64,000 bases of DNA, taken from Marinilabiliaceae bacterium JC040 (GTDB taxonomy: Bacteria > Bacteroidota > Bacteroidia > Bacteroidales > Marinifilaceae). The DNA lies in contig SNAP01000003.1 of NCBI GenBank assembly GCA_022496785.1, forward strand, positions 309,753 to 373,752, written 5' to 3'. Below the pieces are notes generated by a model. That model made no database searches and was not told the origin of the DNA. It saw only the letters and a program-made list of their open reading frames with translations. Of this stretch, positions 27,870 to 36,181 are shown piece by piece. Within the stretch, counting starts at the first letter, position 1. The number at the start of each line of letters is the position of its first letter. Made by a program: the position numbers and the translations under genes.

Positions 27870-28580
27870 ATGGCTAATACATATTTTAAATTTAAACAAT
27901 TTACAATTCAGCAAGATCAATCTGGAATGAAAGTTGGAACAGATGGTGTTTTATTAGGTGCATGGGCTAATATAAATAATTCTGAAAATATTCTTGATAT
28001 AGGAACAGGAACAGGACTTATTGCTATAATGTGCGCCCAAAGAAATAATTCAGCAAAAATAGATGCCATTGAAATAGATACAGATACATATAATCAAGCT
28101 GTTTATAATATTAATGAATGCAAATGGAGTAAAAGAATCTCAATATACAATATATCTTTACAGAACTTTTCTACAAAAAAGAATTATGATTGTATAATTT
28201 CCAATCCTCCATTCTTTAATAATTCAACAAAGAATCAAACAAAGAAAAAATGCTTAGCTCGTCATACTGATTCATTAAAATTTTCAGATATTATAAGTTT
28301 TAGTATTAATCACTTAAGTCCCAAAGGTAAATTATGCATAATACTACCTCCTATTGAAGCTGAGAATTTTATCGATGAAGCACTTAATAAAAATCTATTT
28401 CTAAATAAAATAATAAGAATAAAACCCAATAAAAGTAAAAATCCTAAAAGAATTATGTTTGAATTGTCTTTTATAGAAAAAGATATTCAAGATGATTTTT
28501 TAACTATAGAAACAGATACAAGGCACATATATACAAATGATTATCAAAACCTTACAAAAGATTTCTATTTAAAAATGTAG
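27870..28580 (+). CDS. trmN6: tRNA1(Val) adenine-37 N6-methyltransferase
   Basis: A 236-residue class I methyltransferase like E. coli YfiC/TrmN6, which makes m6A37 in tRNA-Val. KVGTDGVLLGAWA is the N-terminal family motif, ILDIGTGTGLIAIM is the SAM loop, and NPPF at 112-115 is the amino-methyltransferase motif. It is the last gene of the lolD operon. Other RNA or protein targets cannot be ruled out. Confidence 0.85.
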   Translation: MANTYFKFKQFTIQQDQSGMKVGTDGVLLGAWANINNSENILDIGTGTGLIAIMCAQRNNSAKIDAIEIDTDTYNQAVYNINECKWSKRISIYNISLQNFSTKKNYDCIISNPPFFNNSTKNQTKKKCLARHTDSLKFSDIISFSINHLSPKGKLCIILPPIEAENFIDEALNKNLFLNKIIRIKPNKSKNPKRIMFELSFIEKDIQDDFLTIETDTRHIYTNDYQNLTKDFYLKM

Positions 28581-28689
28581 AGATTCTATATTATAATACC
28601 TTTTATAAGAATACTATTTACAGATTTATTTTCTAAAATAAATTTACATATTTAAATAGTTTTTAAAAATTATTCGTAAATTGCAGAAT

Positions 28690-28724
28690 GTAATACGTAC
28701 AGAACCACATTATTTATGTATTAC
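28690..28724. other. Isolated 10-bp hairpin, possible small RNA
   Basis: GTAATACGTA (28690-28699) pairs with TATGTATTAC (28715-28724), with one G-U pair and a 15-nt loop. It lies in the 279-bp gene-free stretch 28581-28859, 110 nt past trmN6 and 75 nt before a strong terminator. Either the trmN6 operon has a long 3' tail or a small RNA lies here. No open frame of note is present. Confidence 0.25.
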
Positions 28725-28797
28725 GATAATTTGAAGAGATTGACTTACATACTAATGTTTTATCAATTCGATTATTAATAGTTTATTTTGCGATTAA

Positions 28798-28831
28798 AAG
28801 CAAGCTCCAATAATGGAAGCTTGCTTTTTTA
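28798..28831. terminator. Terminator between trmN6 and the ACT gene
   Basis: AAGCAAGCT (28798-28806) pairs with AGCTTGCTT (28818-28826), extended by CCA/TGG with a bulge, then six T residues on the plus strand. It also lies 30 nt past the stop of the convergent ACT-domain gene. Confidence 0.8.
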
Positions 28832-28859
28832 TATTTTAGTAATTTTATAGAAATTTATC

Positions 28860-29513
28860 TTATTTCATTCTTTTTAGTAATAAGAATGCTTTTTCTATAT
28901 CATCATCTTCTACCACAATGGTAAATTCATTTGAAGTTGATATAACCTCAACAATATTAATACCTTCCCAAGCTAATTCTTTTAAAATAAAATAATACAA
29001 ACCTGGCTGCTTAATATTTCCTTGAGGAAGTTTTAATGTTATAGATGATAGATGATCTTTTTGAGTTACTAAATTCTCATTCTCAAATATAGCCTTAACT
29101 TTTGAATCGTATACAGAACTAATAACAATATTAATTTCATATACACCTTGAACTATTGTATAAAAGATTTCATTATCACTACCTATACAATTCATTAATT
29201 CTATCTGAGATTTCATTAAACTATCAGAATTTTTAAATGAATAATCTGATAATTTTGATCTTAGAATTATATCATCTACAGATGATAATATATTTTTAAC
29301 ATGTTGCTTTTGCTTCATTTCTAAACTAGGTACAAGTCTTTTTAAAGACATAACAATTGCACCTACTTGAACTTCTTTTTGTAATTCTTTTTCAACATCC
29401 TCTTTAAGATGCCTCGCTAAAGAAGATAAATTAACTAAACCTTCTGTTAAAAGTTCAACTAGAAAGGGTCTTTCTTTAACTATGATTTCTACAACTTGCG
29501 ATATGGTCTTCAT
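28860..29513 (-). CDS. ACT-domain protein, aspartate-kinase-like tail
   Basis: A 217-residue cytoplasmic protein. The first 100 residues are helical (VEIIVKERPFLVELLTEGLVN, VQVGAIVMSLKRLVP) and hint at a winged-helix or dimer region. The last 100 residues look like one or two ACT domains (FYTIVQGVYEINIVISSVY; LPQGNIKQPGLYYFILKELAWEGINIVEVIS in parts, ending VVEDDDIEKAFLLLKRM). Bacteroidota genomes carry such stand-alone ACT proteins, often labelled aspartate kinase, although no kinase domain is present. It is probably an amino-acid-sensing regulator; the ligand is unknown. Confidence 0.6.
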   Translation of the reverse strand: MKTISQVVEIIVKERPFLVELLTEGLVNLSSLARHLKEDVEKELQKEVQVGAIVMSLKRLVPSLEMKQKQHVKNILSSVDDIILRSKLSDYSFKNSDSLMKSQIELMNCIGSDNEIFYTIVQGVYEINIVISSVYDSKVKAIFENENLVTQKDHLSSITLKLPQGNIKQPGLYYFILKELAWEGINIVEVISTSNEFTIVVEDDDIEKAFLLLKRMK

Positions 29514-29647
29514 TCTTAATTATTTTTCAGTTGTTAAATATATAACAATTAGATTTAAAATGAGATATTTTTGTATATAATTTGGTCATTCTTCTCAATT
29601 TATTTAATATTGCATGAGATTTATGGTTAAAAATAGTCAAAAATGCT

Positions 29648-29690
29648 AATAAAAGTCATGTTTCTGTAAATTACAGAGGTGGCTTTTATT
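29648..29690. terminator. Terminator after the radical SAM-apbE operon
   Basis: AATAAAAGTCA (29648-29658) pairs with TGGCTTTTATT (29680-29690) through one G-U pair, with an inner TCTGTAA/TTACAGA stem. It lies 22 nt past the radical SAM stop and has T-rich flanks on both strands. Confidence 0.7.
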
Positions 29691-29711
29691 TATTTAACGA
29701 AATTTTAAGAT

Positions 29712-30665
29712 TTATTCATTATAGAGTCTTCCTTGATATGTATCTCTTTCTTCTAATTTCTTTTCAACCTTTGCAATAAATTCAAAATTCTTCATTCCAT
29801 TCCAATTTGGTGCTATTATCATACCTTTTGGTGCTTGATTAATAAACCTTTCCAAATATACATGTGGATTAATTCTTTCTATTACATCAACGACAAAATC
29901 AATATATGCCTCAGCAGTAAACATTGTAAATTGAGCTGGATCTTCACTATATTGTTTTGCAGCAACAGTATCTTTTAAAATTTGTAACTGATGTATTTTT
30001 AAAGTTTCGATAGGTAATCTTGATAATTCAACAGCATTATTTATCATTGTTTCATAAGTATCAAATGCTAGCCCCATAACCAAATGAGCTCCTATATGAA
30101 TACCTCTATTTGCAGTTTTTAAAATCGCTTCTTTAGCTTCTGCATATAAATGCCCCCTATTCATATATTCTAGAGCCTTATCATTACAAGATTCTACTCC
30201 GTACTCTATTACAATATAATAATCCTTTGCTAAGATCTCCAAATAATCAAGAATCTCATCGTTAACACAATCAGGTCTAGTTGCGATAACTAAACCTATC
30301 ACTTTAGGATGACTTAAAGCTTCAGAATAAAGATTTTTTAAAATATCTATAGGAGCGTATGTATTTGAATATGATTGAAAATAAGCTAAATATTTTTGAG
30401 ATTTATATTTCGCTTTAAAAAAATCAATTCCTTCATTAATTTGCTCACTAACTGTTTTACCTGATGAACAATAAGAAGGACTAAAACTTTTATTAATACA
30501 ATAAGTACAACCTCCATATGCTTTTCTACCATCTCTATTAGGACAGGTAAAACCAGCATCTATAGATACTTTTTGAACTCTTTCATTGTGGATAGACTTA
30601 AAATACGATGAAAAATCATTATATCTCTTTTTGTGCCCCCACGGATATATTACTTCATTTTTCAT
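29712..30665 (-). CDS. TIGR01212 (YhcC-like) radical SAM protein
   Basis: A 317-residue radical SAM enzyme of the TIGR01212/YhcC family. Cys41, Cys53 and Cys56 (CPNRDGRKAYGGCTYC) have the C-x11-C-x2-C spacing particular to this family for the [4Fe-4S]-SAM site. Other markers are the AYFQSYSNTYAP segment, VIATRPDCV, IEYGVES and LVMGLAFDTYE. The reaction is not established. It starts one base after the apbE stop, so they form one operon. It should not be taken for part of the peptide cluster at the right end. Confidence 0.88.
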   Translation of the reverse strand: MKNEVIYPWGHKKRYNDFSSYFKSIHNERVQKVSIDAGFTCPNRDGRKAYGGCTYCINKSFSPSYCSSGKTVSEQINEGIDFFKAKYKSQKYLAYFQSYSNTYAPIDILKNLYSEALSHPKVIGLVIATRPDCVNDEILDYLEILAKDYYIVIEYGVESCNDKALEYMNRGHLYAEAKEAILKTANRGIHIGAHLVMGLAFDTYETMINNAVELSRLPIETLKIHQLQILKDTVAAKQYSEDPAQFTMFTAEAYIDFVVDVIERINPHVYLERFINQAPKGMIIAPNWNGMKNFEFIAKVEKKLEERDTYQGRLYNE

Positions 30666-31625
30666 CTATTTAAAACCTTTAGATTTCCATATTTCTAATT
30701 TATTTGCTTTTGAATAAATTATTAATGCTTCAATATCTTTATTTGCATTTATAATTTTTTCACTTTCTTCTAAACCTAGAACCATAAATGCTGTAGCATA
30801 AGCATCAGCGTCCATACATGCTTTTGCTTTAACAGATACTGATAGAACTGTATGGGTAACAGAAATTCCAGTTCTTGGATCTATCGTATGTGCATATTTC
30901 ACACCATCTTTTAGATAGAAATTTCTATAATTTCCAGATGTTGCTAATGAACCTGAATTCATTTCTATAACATCTTCTATTTTTCTATTTTGAGCTGTAA
31001 CATCATCAATGGGCTTGTCAATTCCAATTCTCCATTTTGAATGTTTTTCACTATGCCCAAGACATCTAGTCTCTCCTCCTATTTCTACTAGATAATTTTT
31101 TATTCCTAGCTTTTCTAAAAATCTAGCTACAATATCAACACCATAACCTTTAGCTATAGCTGAAGTAATTAATTGAATATTTGGATTTCTTTTTATAATT
31201 CTCTTTCCTTCAAGACTAATCTTATTATAACCAACATATTGCATTAGGCTATCAATATTAACTTGATTTTTATATTTTTTATAACCAAAACCATATGCAT
31301 TTACAATAGGTGCAACAGTTATATCAAAAGCTCCGTTAGTTTCCTTAGATATTAATTTTGCTTTATTATATACTTCAAGAAACATAGAATCACATTCTAT
31401 ATTCTCATTTCTATTAATTTTTGAGATAATTGAATTTTTATTAAAAGAAGATAACGAATTATCCACTTTCATTAACTCTTTTATAATATCTGATTTAACA
31501 TCTTCTTCAGATTCATATATAATGTGGAATGTTGTTCCAAATATATATCCCTCATTATAATGATATTTCTTCCCACATGAAACTAATAGAACGGAAAGAA
31601 AAATTAACAAACTTATCTTTTTCAT
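30666..31625 (-). CDS. apbE: FAD:protein FMN transferase, lipoprotein
   Basis: A 319-residue periplasmic lipoprotein (lipobox LLVSC, Cys17) that attaches FMN through a phosphoester bond to threonines in targets such as NqrB and NqrC. ITVAPIVNAYGFGY, VEIGGETRCLG, WRIGIDKP, LATSGNYRNF, HTIDPRTG and the metal/FAD-binding ACMDADAYATAF are all present. The next gene block on the same strand is nqrABCDEF, whose two flavin subunits are its natural substrates. A terminator and a separate promoter lie between them. The -7 box is so close to the ATG that the mRNA may be leaderless. Confidence 0.93.
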   Translation of the reverse strand: MKKISLLIFLSVLLVSCGKKYHYNEGYIFGTTFHIIYESEEDVKSDIIKELMKVDNSLSSFNKNSIISKINRNENIECDSMFLEVYNKAKLISKETNGAFDITVAPIVNAYGFGYKKYKNQVNIDSLMQYVGYNKISLEGKRIIKRNPNIQLITSAIAKGYGVDIVARFLEKLGIKNYLVEIGGETRCLGHSEKHSKWRIGIDKPIDDVTAQNRKIEDVIEMNSGSLATSGNYRNFYLKDGVKYAHTIDPRTGISVTHTVLSVSVKAKACMDADAYATAFMVLGLEESEKIINANKDIEALIIYSKANKLEIWKSKGFK

Positions 31626-31629
31626 GCCG

Positions 31630-31637
31630 CAAAAGTA
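31630..31637 (-). promoter_or_regulatory. apbE promoter -7 box, possibly leaderless
   Basis: TACTTTTG on the minus strand, a full match. Only four bases (CGGC) lie between it and the ATG at 31625-31623, so transcription should begin at or next to the start codon. Confidence 0.55.
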
Positions 31638-31666
31638 ACAAATTAATAATACATTATAGAAATAGT

Positions 31667-31700
31667 ATAAAAAAAAGCCACTTCATTATTGAAGTGGCTT
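31667..31700 (-). terminator. nqr operon terminator
   Basis: AAGCCACTTCA (31675-31685) pairs perfectly with TGAAGTGGCTT (31690-31700) around a 4-nt loop, then eight T residues on the minus strand. It lies 20 nt after the nqrF stop. Confidence 0.9.
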
Positions 31701-31720
31701 AAATATATTGAGTTTAAAAA

Positions 31721-32980
31721 TTATGCTCCGAAATTATCAAACATTACATTTTCTGAAGGTACACCTAAAGAATCTGTCATTTTAACAACTGCTTGAGTCA
31801 TCATAGGAGGTCCACATAGGTAGAATTCAATATCTTCTGGTTCCTCATGTTTAGATAAATATTCATCATAAATAACTTGATGGATAAATCCAGTAGGTCC
31901 TTCCCAATTATCCTCAGGTTGAGGATCAGAAAGAGCTAAATGCCATTCAAAGTTAGGGAATTCAGCTGCAATAGAATCAAAATCTTCTTTATAGAAAACT
32001 TCTCTTAGAGATCTTGCTCCATACCAGAAAGTAACTTTTCTTCCTGTTTTCAAAGTTTTAAATAAATGGAAGATATGAGAACGCATTGGAGCCATACCAG
32101 CACCACCACCGATAAACATCATTTCACTTTCAGTTTCCTTGATAAAGAATTCTCCATAAGGTCCTGAAATAGTAACTTTATCACCTGGTTTACGAGAGAA
32201 AATATAAGAAGAAGAAATACCTGGATTAACATCCATCATACACCCCTTAGCTCTATCGAACGGAGGAGTTGCAATACGTATATTCAACATGATAATATTT
32301 CCTTCTGCAGGATGGTTAGCCATAGAATAAGCTCTGAAAGTATCTTCTGGATTTTGCATCTTAAGATCCCAAAGATTCATCTTATCCCAATCAGATCTAT
32401 ATTCTTCTTCAATATCCATATCTTTGAAATCAACATCAATTTTAGGAATATCAATTTGAATATAACCACCAGATTTAAAGTTAAGATTTTCTCCTGCTGG
32501 TAACTTAACAACAAATTCTTTGATGAAAGTAGCAACATTGTGATTAGAAACAACTTCACATTCAAGTTTTTTAATACCCATAATTTCCTGAGGAATTCTC
32601 ATATCGATATTTTCTTTAACCTTAACTTGACATGCTAAACGATAGTTATCGTTTTGTTCTTTTCTAGAGAAGAAACCTGTTTCTGTTGGTAAAATAGAAC
32701 CTGCTCCAGAGTCTACTTGACACTTACACATACCACAAGAACCACCACCACCACATGCTGATGGTAAGAATATTTTATTCTCTGCTAAAGTAGAAAGAAG
32801 ACTTGAACCTGGATTAACTGTAAGCTCTTTCTCTCCATCGTTAATATTAATTTTAACCTCACCTTGAGGAGTTAGTTTTTTCTTTGCAAATAGTAATATT
32901 GCAACTAAAAACATAATAATGACCAAGAATATTAAAACACTTGCCACTATTACTGTATAATTTATAGCCATTGGTATCAT
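31721..32980 (-). CDS. nqrF: Na+-NQR subunit F, NADH-oxidising
   Basis: A 419-residue subunit where NADH electrons enter the sodium-pumping NADH:quinone oxidoreductase. It has an N-terminal membrane helix (about 8-31), a plant-type [2Fe-2S] domain with Cys76, Cys82, Cys85 and Cys117 ([10 protein letters not shown] and ACQV), an FAD domain (RAYSMANHP) and an NADH domain ([28 protein letters not shown]). The frame begins [10 protein letters not shown]; the second Met may be the true start, as many homologues begin MA. It is the last gene of the nqr operon. Confidence 0.95.
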   Translation of the reverse strand: MIPMAINYTVIVASVLIFLVIIMFLVAILLFAKKKLTPQGEVKININDGEKELTVNPGSSLLSTLAENKIFLPSACGGGGSCGMCKCQVDSGAGSILPTETGFFSRKEQNDNYRLACQVKVKENIDMRIPQEIMGIKKLECEVVSNHNVATFIKEFVVKLPAGENLNFKSGGYIQIDIPKIDVDFKDMDIEEEYRSDWDKMNLWDLKMQNPEDTFRAYSMANHPAEGNIIMLNIRIATPPFDRAKGCMMDVNPGISSSYIFSRKPGDKVTISGPYGEFFIKETESEMMFIGGGAGMAPMRSHIFHLFKTLKTGRKVTFWYGARSLREVFYKEDFDSIAAEFPNFEWHLALSDPQPEDNWEGPTGFIHQVIYDEYLSKHEEPEDIEFYLCGPPMMTQAVVKMTDSLGVPSENVMFDNFGA

Positions 32981-32998
32981 AATTCGTATCTTTTCTTA

Positions 32999-33619
32999 TT
33001 ATAATTTAATACCCATAAAACTCATAAATGCTATACCCATAAGACCTGTAACAATAAATGTTATACCTAAACCTCTTAAAGGAGCTGGAACATTTGAGTA
33101 TTTTAATTTCTCACGAATTGCTGCAATACCAACGATAGCTAGCAACCAACCGATACCAGAACCTAAACCAAATGAAGTTGCTTCAAGTACTGATGAATAA
33201 TCTCTTTGTTGCATAAAAAGTGAACCACCAAGGATAGCACAGTTTACTGCAATAAGAGGTAAAAATATACCTAATTGAGTATAAAGGGCTGGTGCAAATT
33301 TTTCTACTATCATTTCAACTAATTGAACCATAGAAGCAATAATTGCAATAAACATGATAAAACTTAAAAAGCTTAAATCTATAGTATTTGCAGCATCACC
33401 TAATAACCAAGTTAATGCCCCTTCTTTCAAAATGTAATTTTGTAGTAAAAAATCAACAGGAACTGTAATTGCAAGTACAAAAACTACTGCAATACCTAGT
33501 CCAAATGATGTTTTAACAGTCTTCGATACAGCAAGATATGAACACATTCCCAAGAAATATGCAAATACCATGTTATCGATGAATATGGACTTAACGAATA
33601 TATTTAATAAATTTTCCAT
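32999..33619 (-). CDS. nqrE: Na+-NQR subunit E
   Basis: A 206-residue, six-helix inner-membrane subunit. Cys26 ([10 protein letters not shown]) and Cys127 (AVNCAILGG) match the residues that, with NqrD, hold the intramembrane iron centre passing electrons from NqrF to NqrC. It is homologous to NqrD in inverted topology. Gaps are 18 bp to nqrF and 12 bp from nqrD. Confidence 0.95.
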   Translation of the reverse strand: MENLLNIFVKSIFIDNMVFAYFLGMCSYLAVSKTVKTSFGLGIAVVFVLAITVPVDFLLQNYILKEGALTWLLGDAANTIDLSFLSFIMFIAIIASMVQLVEMIVEKFAPALYTQLGIFLPLIAVNCAILGGSLFMQQRDYSSVLEATSFGLGSGIGWLLAIVGIAAIREKLKYSNVPAPLRGLGITFIVTGLMGIAFMSFMGIKL

Positions 33620-33631
33620 TATCTCTCAATT

Positions 33632-34276
33632 TTAATTTTCTTCAATTAAATCTTTGTTTCTTGCTCTATGTACCCATATAATTACACCTAAAGTAATTAA
33701 AGCCATAGGAGACAATACCATAAGACCTGAATCTGAATATCCAGCATCATAGAAACACTGTGGAATAACTTTATATCCGAATAAAGTACCTGCTCCTAAT
33801 AACTCTCTAAAGAAAGCTACAGCAACAAGAATAATTCCATATCCTAAACCGTTACCAATACCATCTAAAAATGATCTCCATGGAGTATTTCCTAAAGCAA
33901 AAGCTTCAAGACGTCCCATAATAATACAGTTTGTGATAATAAGACCAACAAATACAGATAATTGCTTACTAACATCATAAGCAAAAGCTTTTAAAACTTG
34001 GTCAACCACAATAACAAGACCCGCAACAACAACTAATTGTACAATAATACGGATTCTTGAAGGGATAGTATTTCTTAATAATGAAATAATAACATTAGCG
34101 AAAGCAACTACGGCTGTTACCGATAAAGCCATTACAATAGCTGGCTCTAGCTTCGCTGTAACCGCAAGAGCAGAACATATACCCAATACTTGAACCATAA
34201 TTGGGTTATTCTTGCTAAGAGGTCCTGTGACCAACTTACGATTATTTGCTGAAAACAATGGTTCTTTAGCACTCAT
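33632..34276 (-). CDS. nqrD: Na+-NQR subunit D
   Basis: A 214-residue, six-helix inner-membrane subunit. Cys34 (LGICSALAVT) and Cys117 (ITNCIIMGR) are the partner iron ligands to those of NqrE. GPLSKNNPIMVQVLG near the N-terminus and AFALGNTPWRSFLDGIGNGLGYG (in parts) are family-specific. It lies within the nqr operon. Confidence 0.95.
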   Translation of the reverse strand: MSAKEPLFSANNRKLVTGPLSKNNPIMVQVLGICSALAVTAKLEPAIVMALSVTAVVAFANVIISLLRNTIPSRIRIIVQLVVVAGLVIVVDQVLKAFAYDVSKQLSVFVGLIITNCIIMGRLEAFALGNTPWRSFLDGIGNGLGYGIILVAVAFFRELLGAGTLFGYKVIPQCFYDAGYSDSGLMVLSPMALITLGVIIWVHRARNKDLIEEN

Positions 34277-34287
34277 CTTTCAATATT

Positions 34288-34980
34288 TTATTTTTTTAAA
34301 AATGCTTCGTAAGAAGATAAACAATCTTTTAACATTGCATCAACTCCTTTAGAAGTCATTGTTCCTCCTGAAATTCCGTCTACAGAATGGATATCAGTAC
34401 CCTTTCCTGCTTTATGTACTTCAATTGAAACGAATTTACCGCTCTCATTATGTATTTGTTTTCCTGAAAAAGGTTTTTGGAATGCTTCATTTGCAATTTC
34501 AGCACCTAAACCTGGAGTTTCTCCTTGGTGATCAAAAATAGCACCATAGACAGTGTTTTTATCATCATTTAGAGAAATAAAACCCCAAATAGGACCCCAA
34601 AGTCCTTTACCTCTTACAGGAATAATGTATTTATTTACACCATCCTTAGTATAAATAAATACTGGTAGATTTCTTTTATCAACTTTTTTCTTAACCTCCT
34701 TACTTAAATCCACATCAAAAGCATTAACACCCTCTACTACTTCACCTTTTACATTTACTACAAAAGTTTTAGTAATAAGTTTATTGTAAATTTTTTCTGC
34801 TTCATTTGCTTCAACATCATTAATTTTAACAGATGCTAAAATATTTTGCATCTTTTCAATCTTAATGTTCTTTGTTTGCATAGGTTTAAGACTTAAAGCA
34901 ACAAAAGAAAGAACTGCAGCCACAACTACAACTAAAATTGCAGCATATAAAAATGTATATGTATTTCCTTGTTTGTTCAT
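34288..34980 (-). CDS. nqrC: Na+-NQR subunit C, flavin carrier
   Basis: A 230-residue subunit with one N-terminal membrane helix (about 9-30) and a periplasmic FMN-binding domain (GKGLWGPIWGFISL, HQGETPGLGAEI). The covalent FMN site is Thr207 in DGISGGT, where ApbE would act. The usual motif is SGAT; here Gly replaces Ala, a variant that still keeps the Asp and Thr. It lies 11 bp from each neighbour in the operon. Confidence 0.94.
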   Translation of the reverse strand: MNKQGNTYTFLYAAILVVVVAAVLSFVALSLKPMQTKNIKIEKMQNILASVKINDVEANEAEKIYNKLITKTFVVNVKGEVVEGVNAFDVDLSKEVKKKVDKRNLPVFIYTKDGVNKYIIPVRGKGLWGPIWGFISLNDDKNTVYGAIFDHQGETPGLGAEIANEAFQKPFSGKQIHNESGKFVSIEVHKAGKGTDIHSVDGISGGTMTSKGVDAMLKDCLSSYEAFLKK

Positions 34981-34991
34981 TTCTTTATTTT

Positions 34992-36161
34992 TTAAGCGTT
35001 AACTTTAGCTCTCTTCAATCTTCTTTTAATATTAGATTGAACTACAAAATGGTCTACTAATGGTGCAAAAGTATTCATAAATAGAATAGCAAGCATCATA
35101 CCTTCAGGATAAGCTGGATTTAAAACTCTAATTAAAACAGCTAAAACTCCAATTAAGAATCCATAAATATATTTACCACTTCTTGTTTGAGAAGATGTAA
35201 CAGGATCTGTTGCCATAAATACAGCACCAAATGCAAAACCACCCATAACTAAATGATTAATAGCTGGCAAATTCATATAATGTTGTGCAGCTGTCATTGC
35301 TTGTTCTGGAGCACATGCATTAAATAATAATCCCATTGCCAAACCTCCTGCAAAAACAGAAGCCATAATTCTCCAACTAGCAATACCTGTTACTAATAAA
35401 ATAACAGCACCTAATAAGATTGCTAAAGTTGAAGTTTCACCTATTGAACCAGGAATAAAACCGTAGAACATAGTAGCTAAGTCAGGTAATTTATCAAAAG
35501 AACCAGTAGCTGCAGTAGCTAGTGGAGTAGCACCTGAAAATGCATCTGCTTTATCAGCAATCCAAACTGAATCACCTGAAATTTTAGTTGGATAAGAAAA
35601 GAAGAATGCTGCTCTAGCAATTAAAGCTGGATTCCAAATATTCATACCTGTACCTCCAAAAACTTCTTTACCAAAAATAACAGCAAAAGCTGTAACAACA
35701 GCAACCATCCATAATGGAGCCTCTACAGGCATAACCATAGGAATTAACATTCCAGTTACTAAATAACCTTCATTTATTTCGTGTCCTCTTTTTTGAGCTG
35801 CAAAGAACTCAATTGCTAAACCAACAACATATGAAACAATTATTATTGGTAATACTTTTACAAAACCGTAAAAGAAAAGAGAGAAAATTGATTCATTAGC
35901 TAATTGCCCTAATGATAAGAAATGTTGGTAACCAACATTATACATCCCGAATAATAGAGCAGGAACAAGAGCAAGAACAACTATACTCATAGTTCTTTTC
36001 AAATCGATAGCATCTCTTAAGTGAGATCCCGATTTTGTTGTGTGATTTGGAACATACAGAAACGATTCAAAACCGTTAAAAGTAGATTGAAAAGCTCCGA
36101 ACTTTCCTCCCTTTTGAAATTTTGGCTTCTGTTTGCTCAAATAATCTCTTAATGCTTTCAT
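34992..36161 (-). CDS. nqrB: Na+-NQR subunit B
   Basis: A 389-residue inner-membrane subunit with about ten helices. It takes part in sodium translocation and quinone reduction. The covalent FMN site is Thr212 in DAFSGATPL, a standard ApbE target motif. IEFFAAQKRGHEINEG, VMPVEAPLWMVA and KEVFGGTGMNIWNPAL are conserved. Length is slightly below that of Vibrio NqrB. Confidence 0.95.
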   Translation of the reverse strand: MKALRDYLSKQKPKFQKGGKFGAFQSTFNGFESFLYVPNHTTKSGSHLRDAIDLKRTMSIVVLALVPALLFGMYNVGYQHFLSLGQLANESIFSLFFYGFVKVLPIIIVSYVVGLAIEFFAAQKRGHEINEGYLVTGMLIPMVMPVEAPLWMVAVVTAFAVIFGKEVFGGTGMNIWNPALIARAAFFFSYPTKISGDSVWIADKADAFSGATPLATAATGSFDKLPDLATMFYGFIPGSIGETSTLAILLGAVILLVTGIASWRIMASVFAGGLAMGLLFNACAPEQAMTAAQHYMNLPAINHLVMGGFAFGAVFMATDPVTSSQTRSGKYIYGFLIGVLAVLIRVLNPAYPEGMMLAILFMNTFAPLVDHFVVQSNIKRRLKRAKVNA

Positions 36162-36181
36162 TATAATAAATTTCTATAAGA

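Noticed and set aside
29712..30665. Radical SAM protein as a maturase of the peptide cluster
   Set aside because: Its C-x11-C-x2-C site is the TIGR01212 housekeeping type, it lacks a SPASM domain and it sits over 30 kb away beside apbE.
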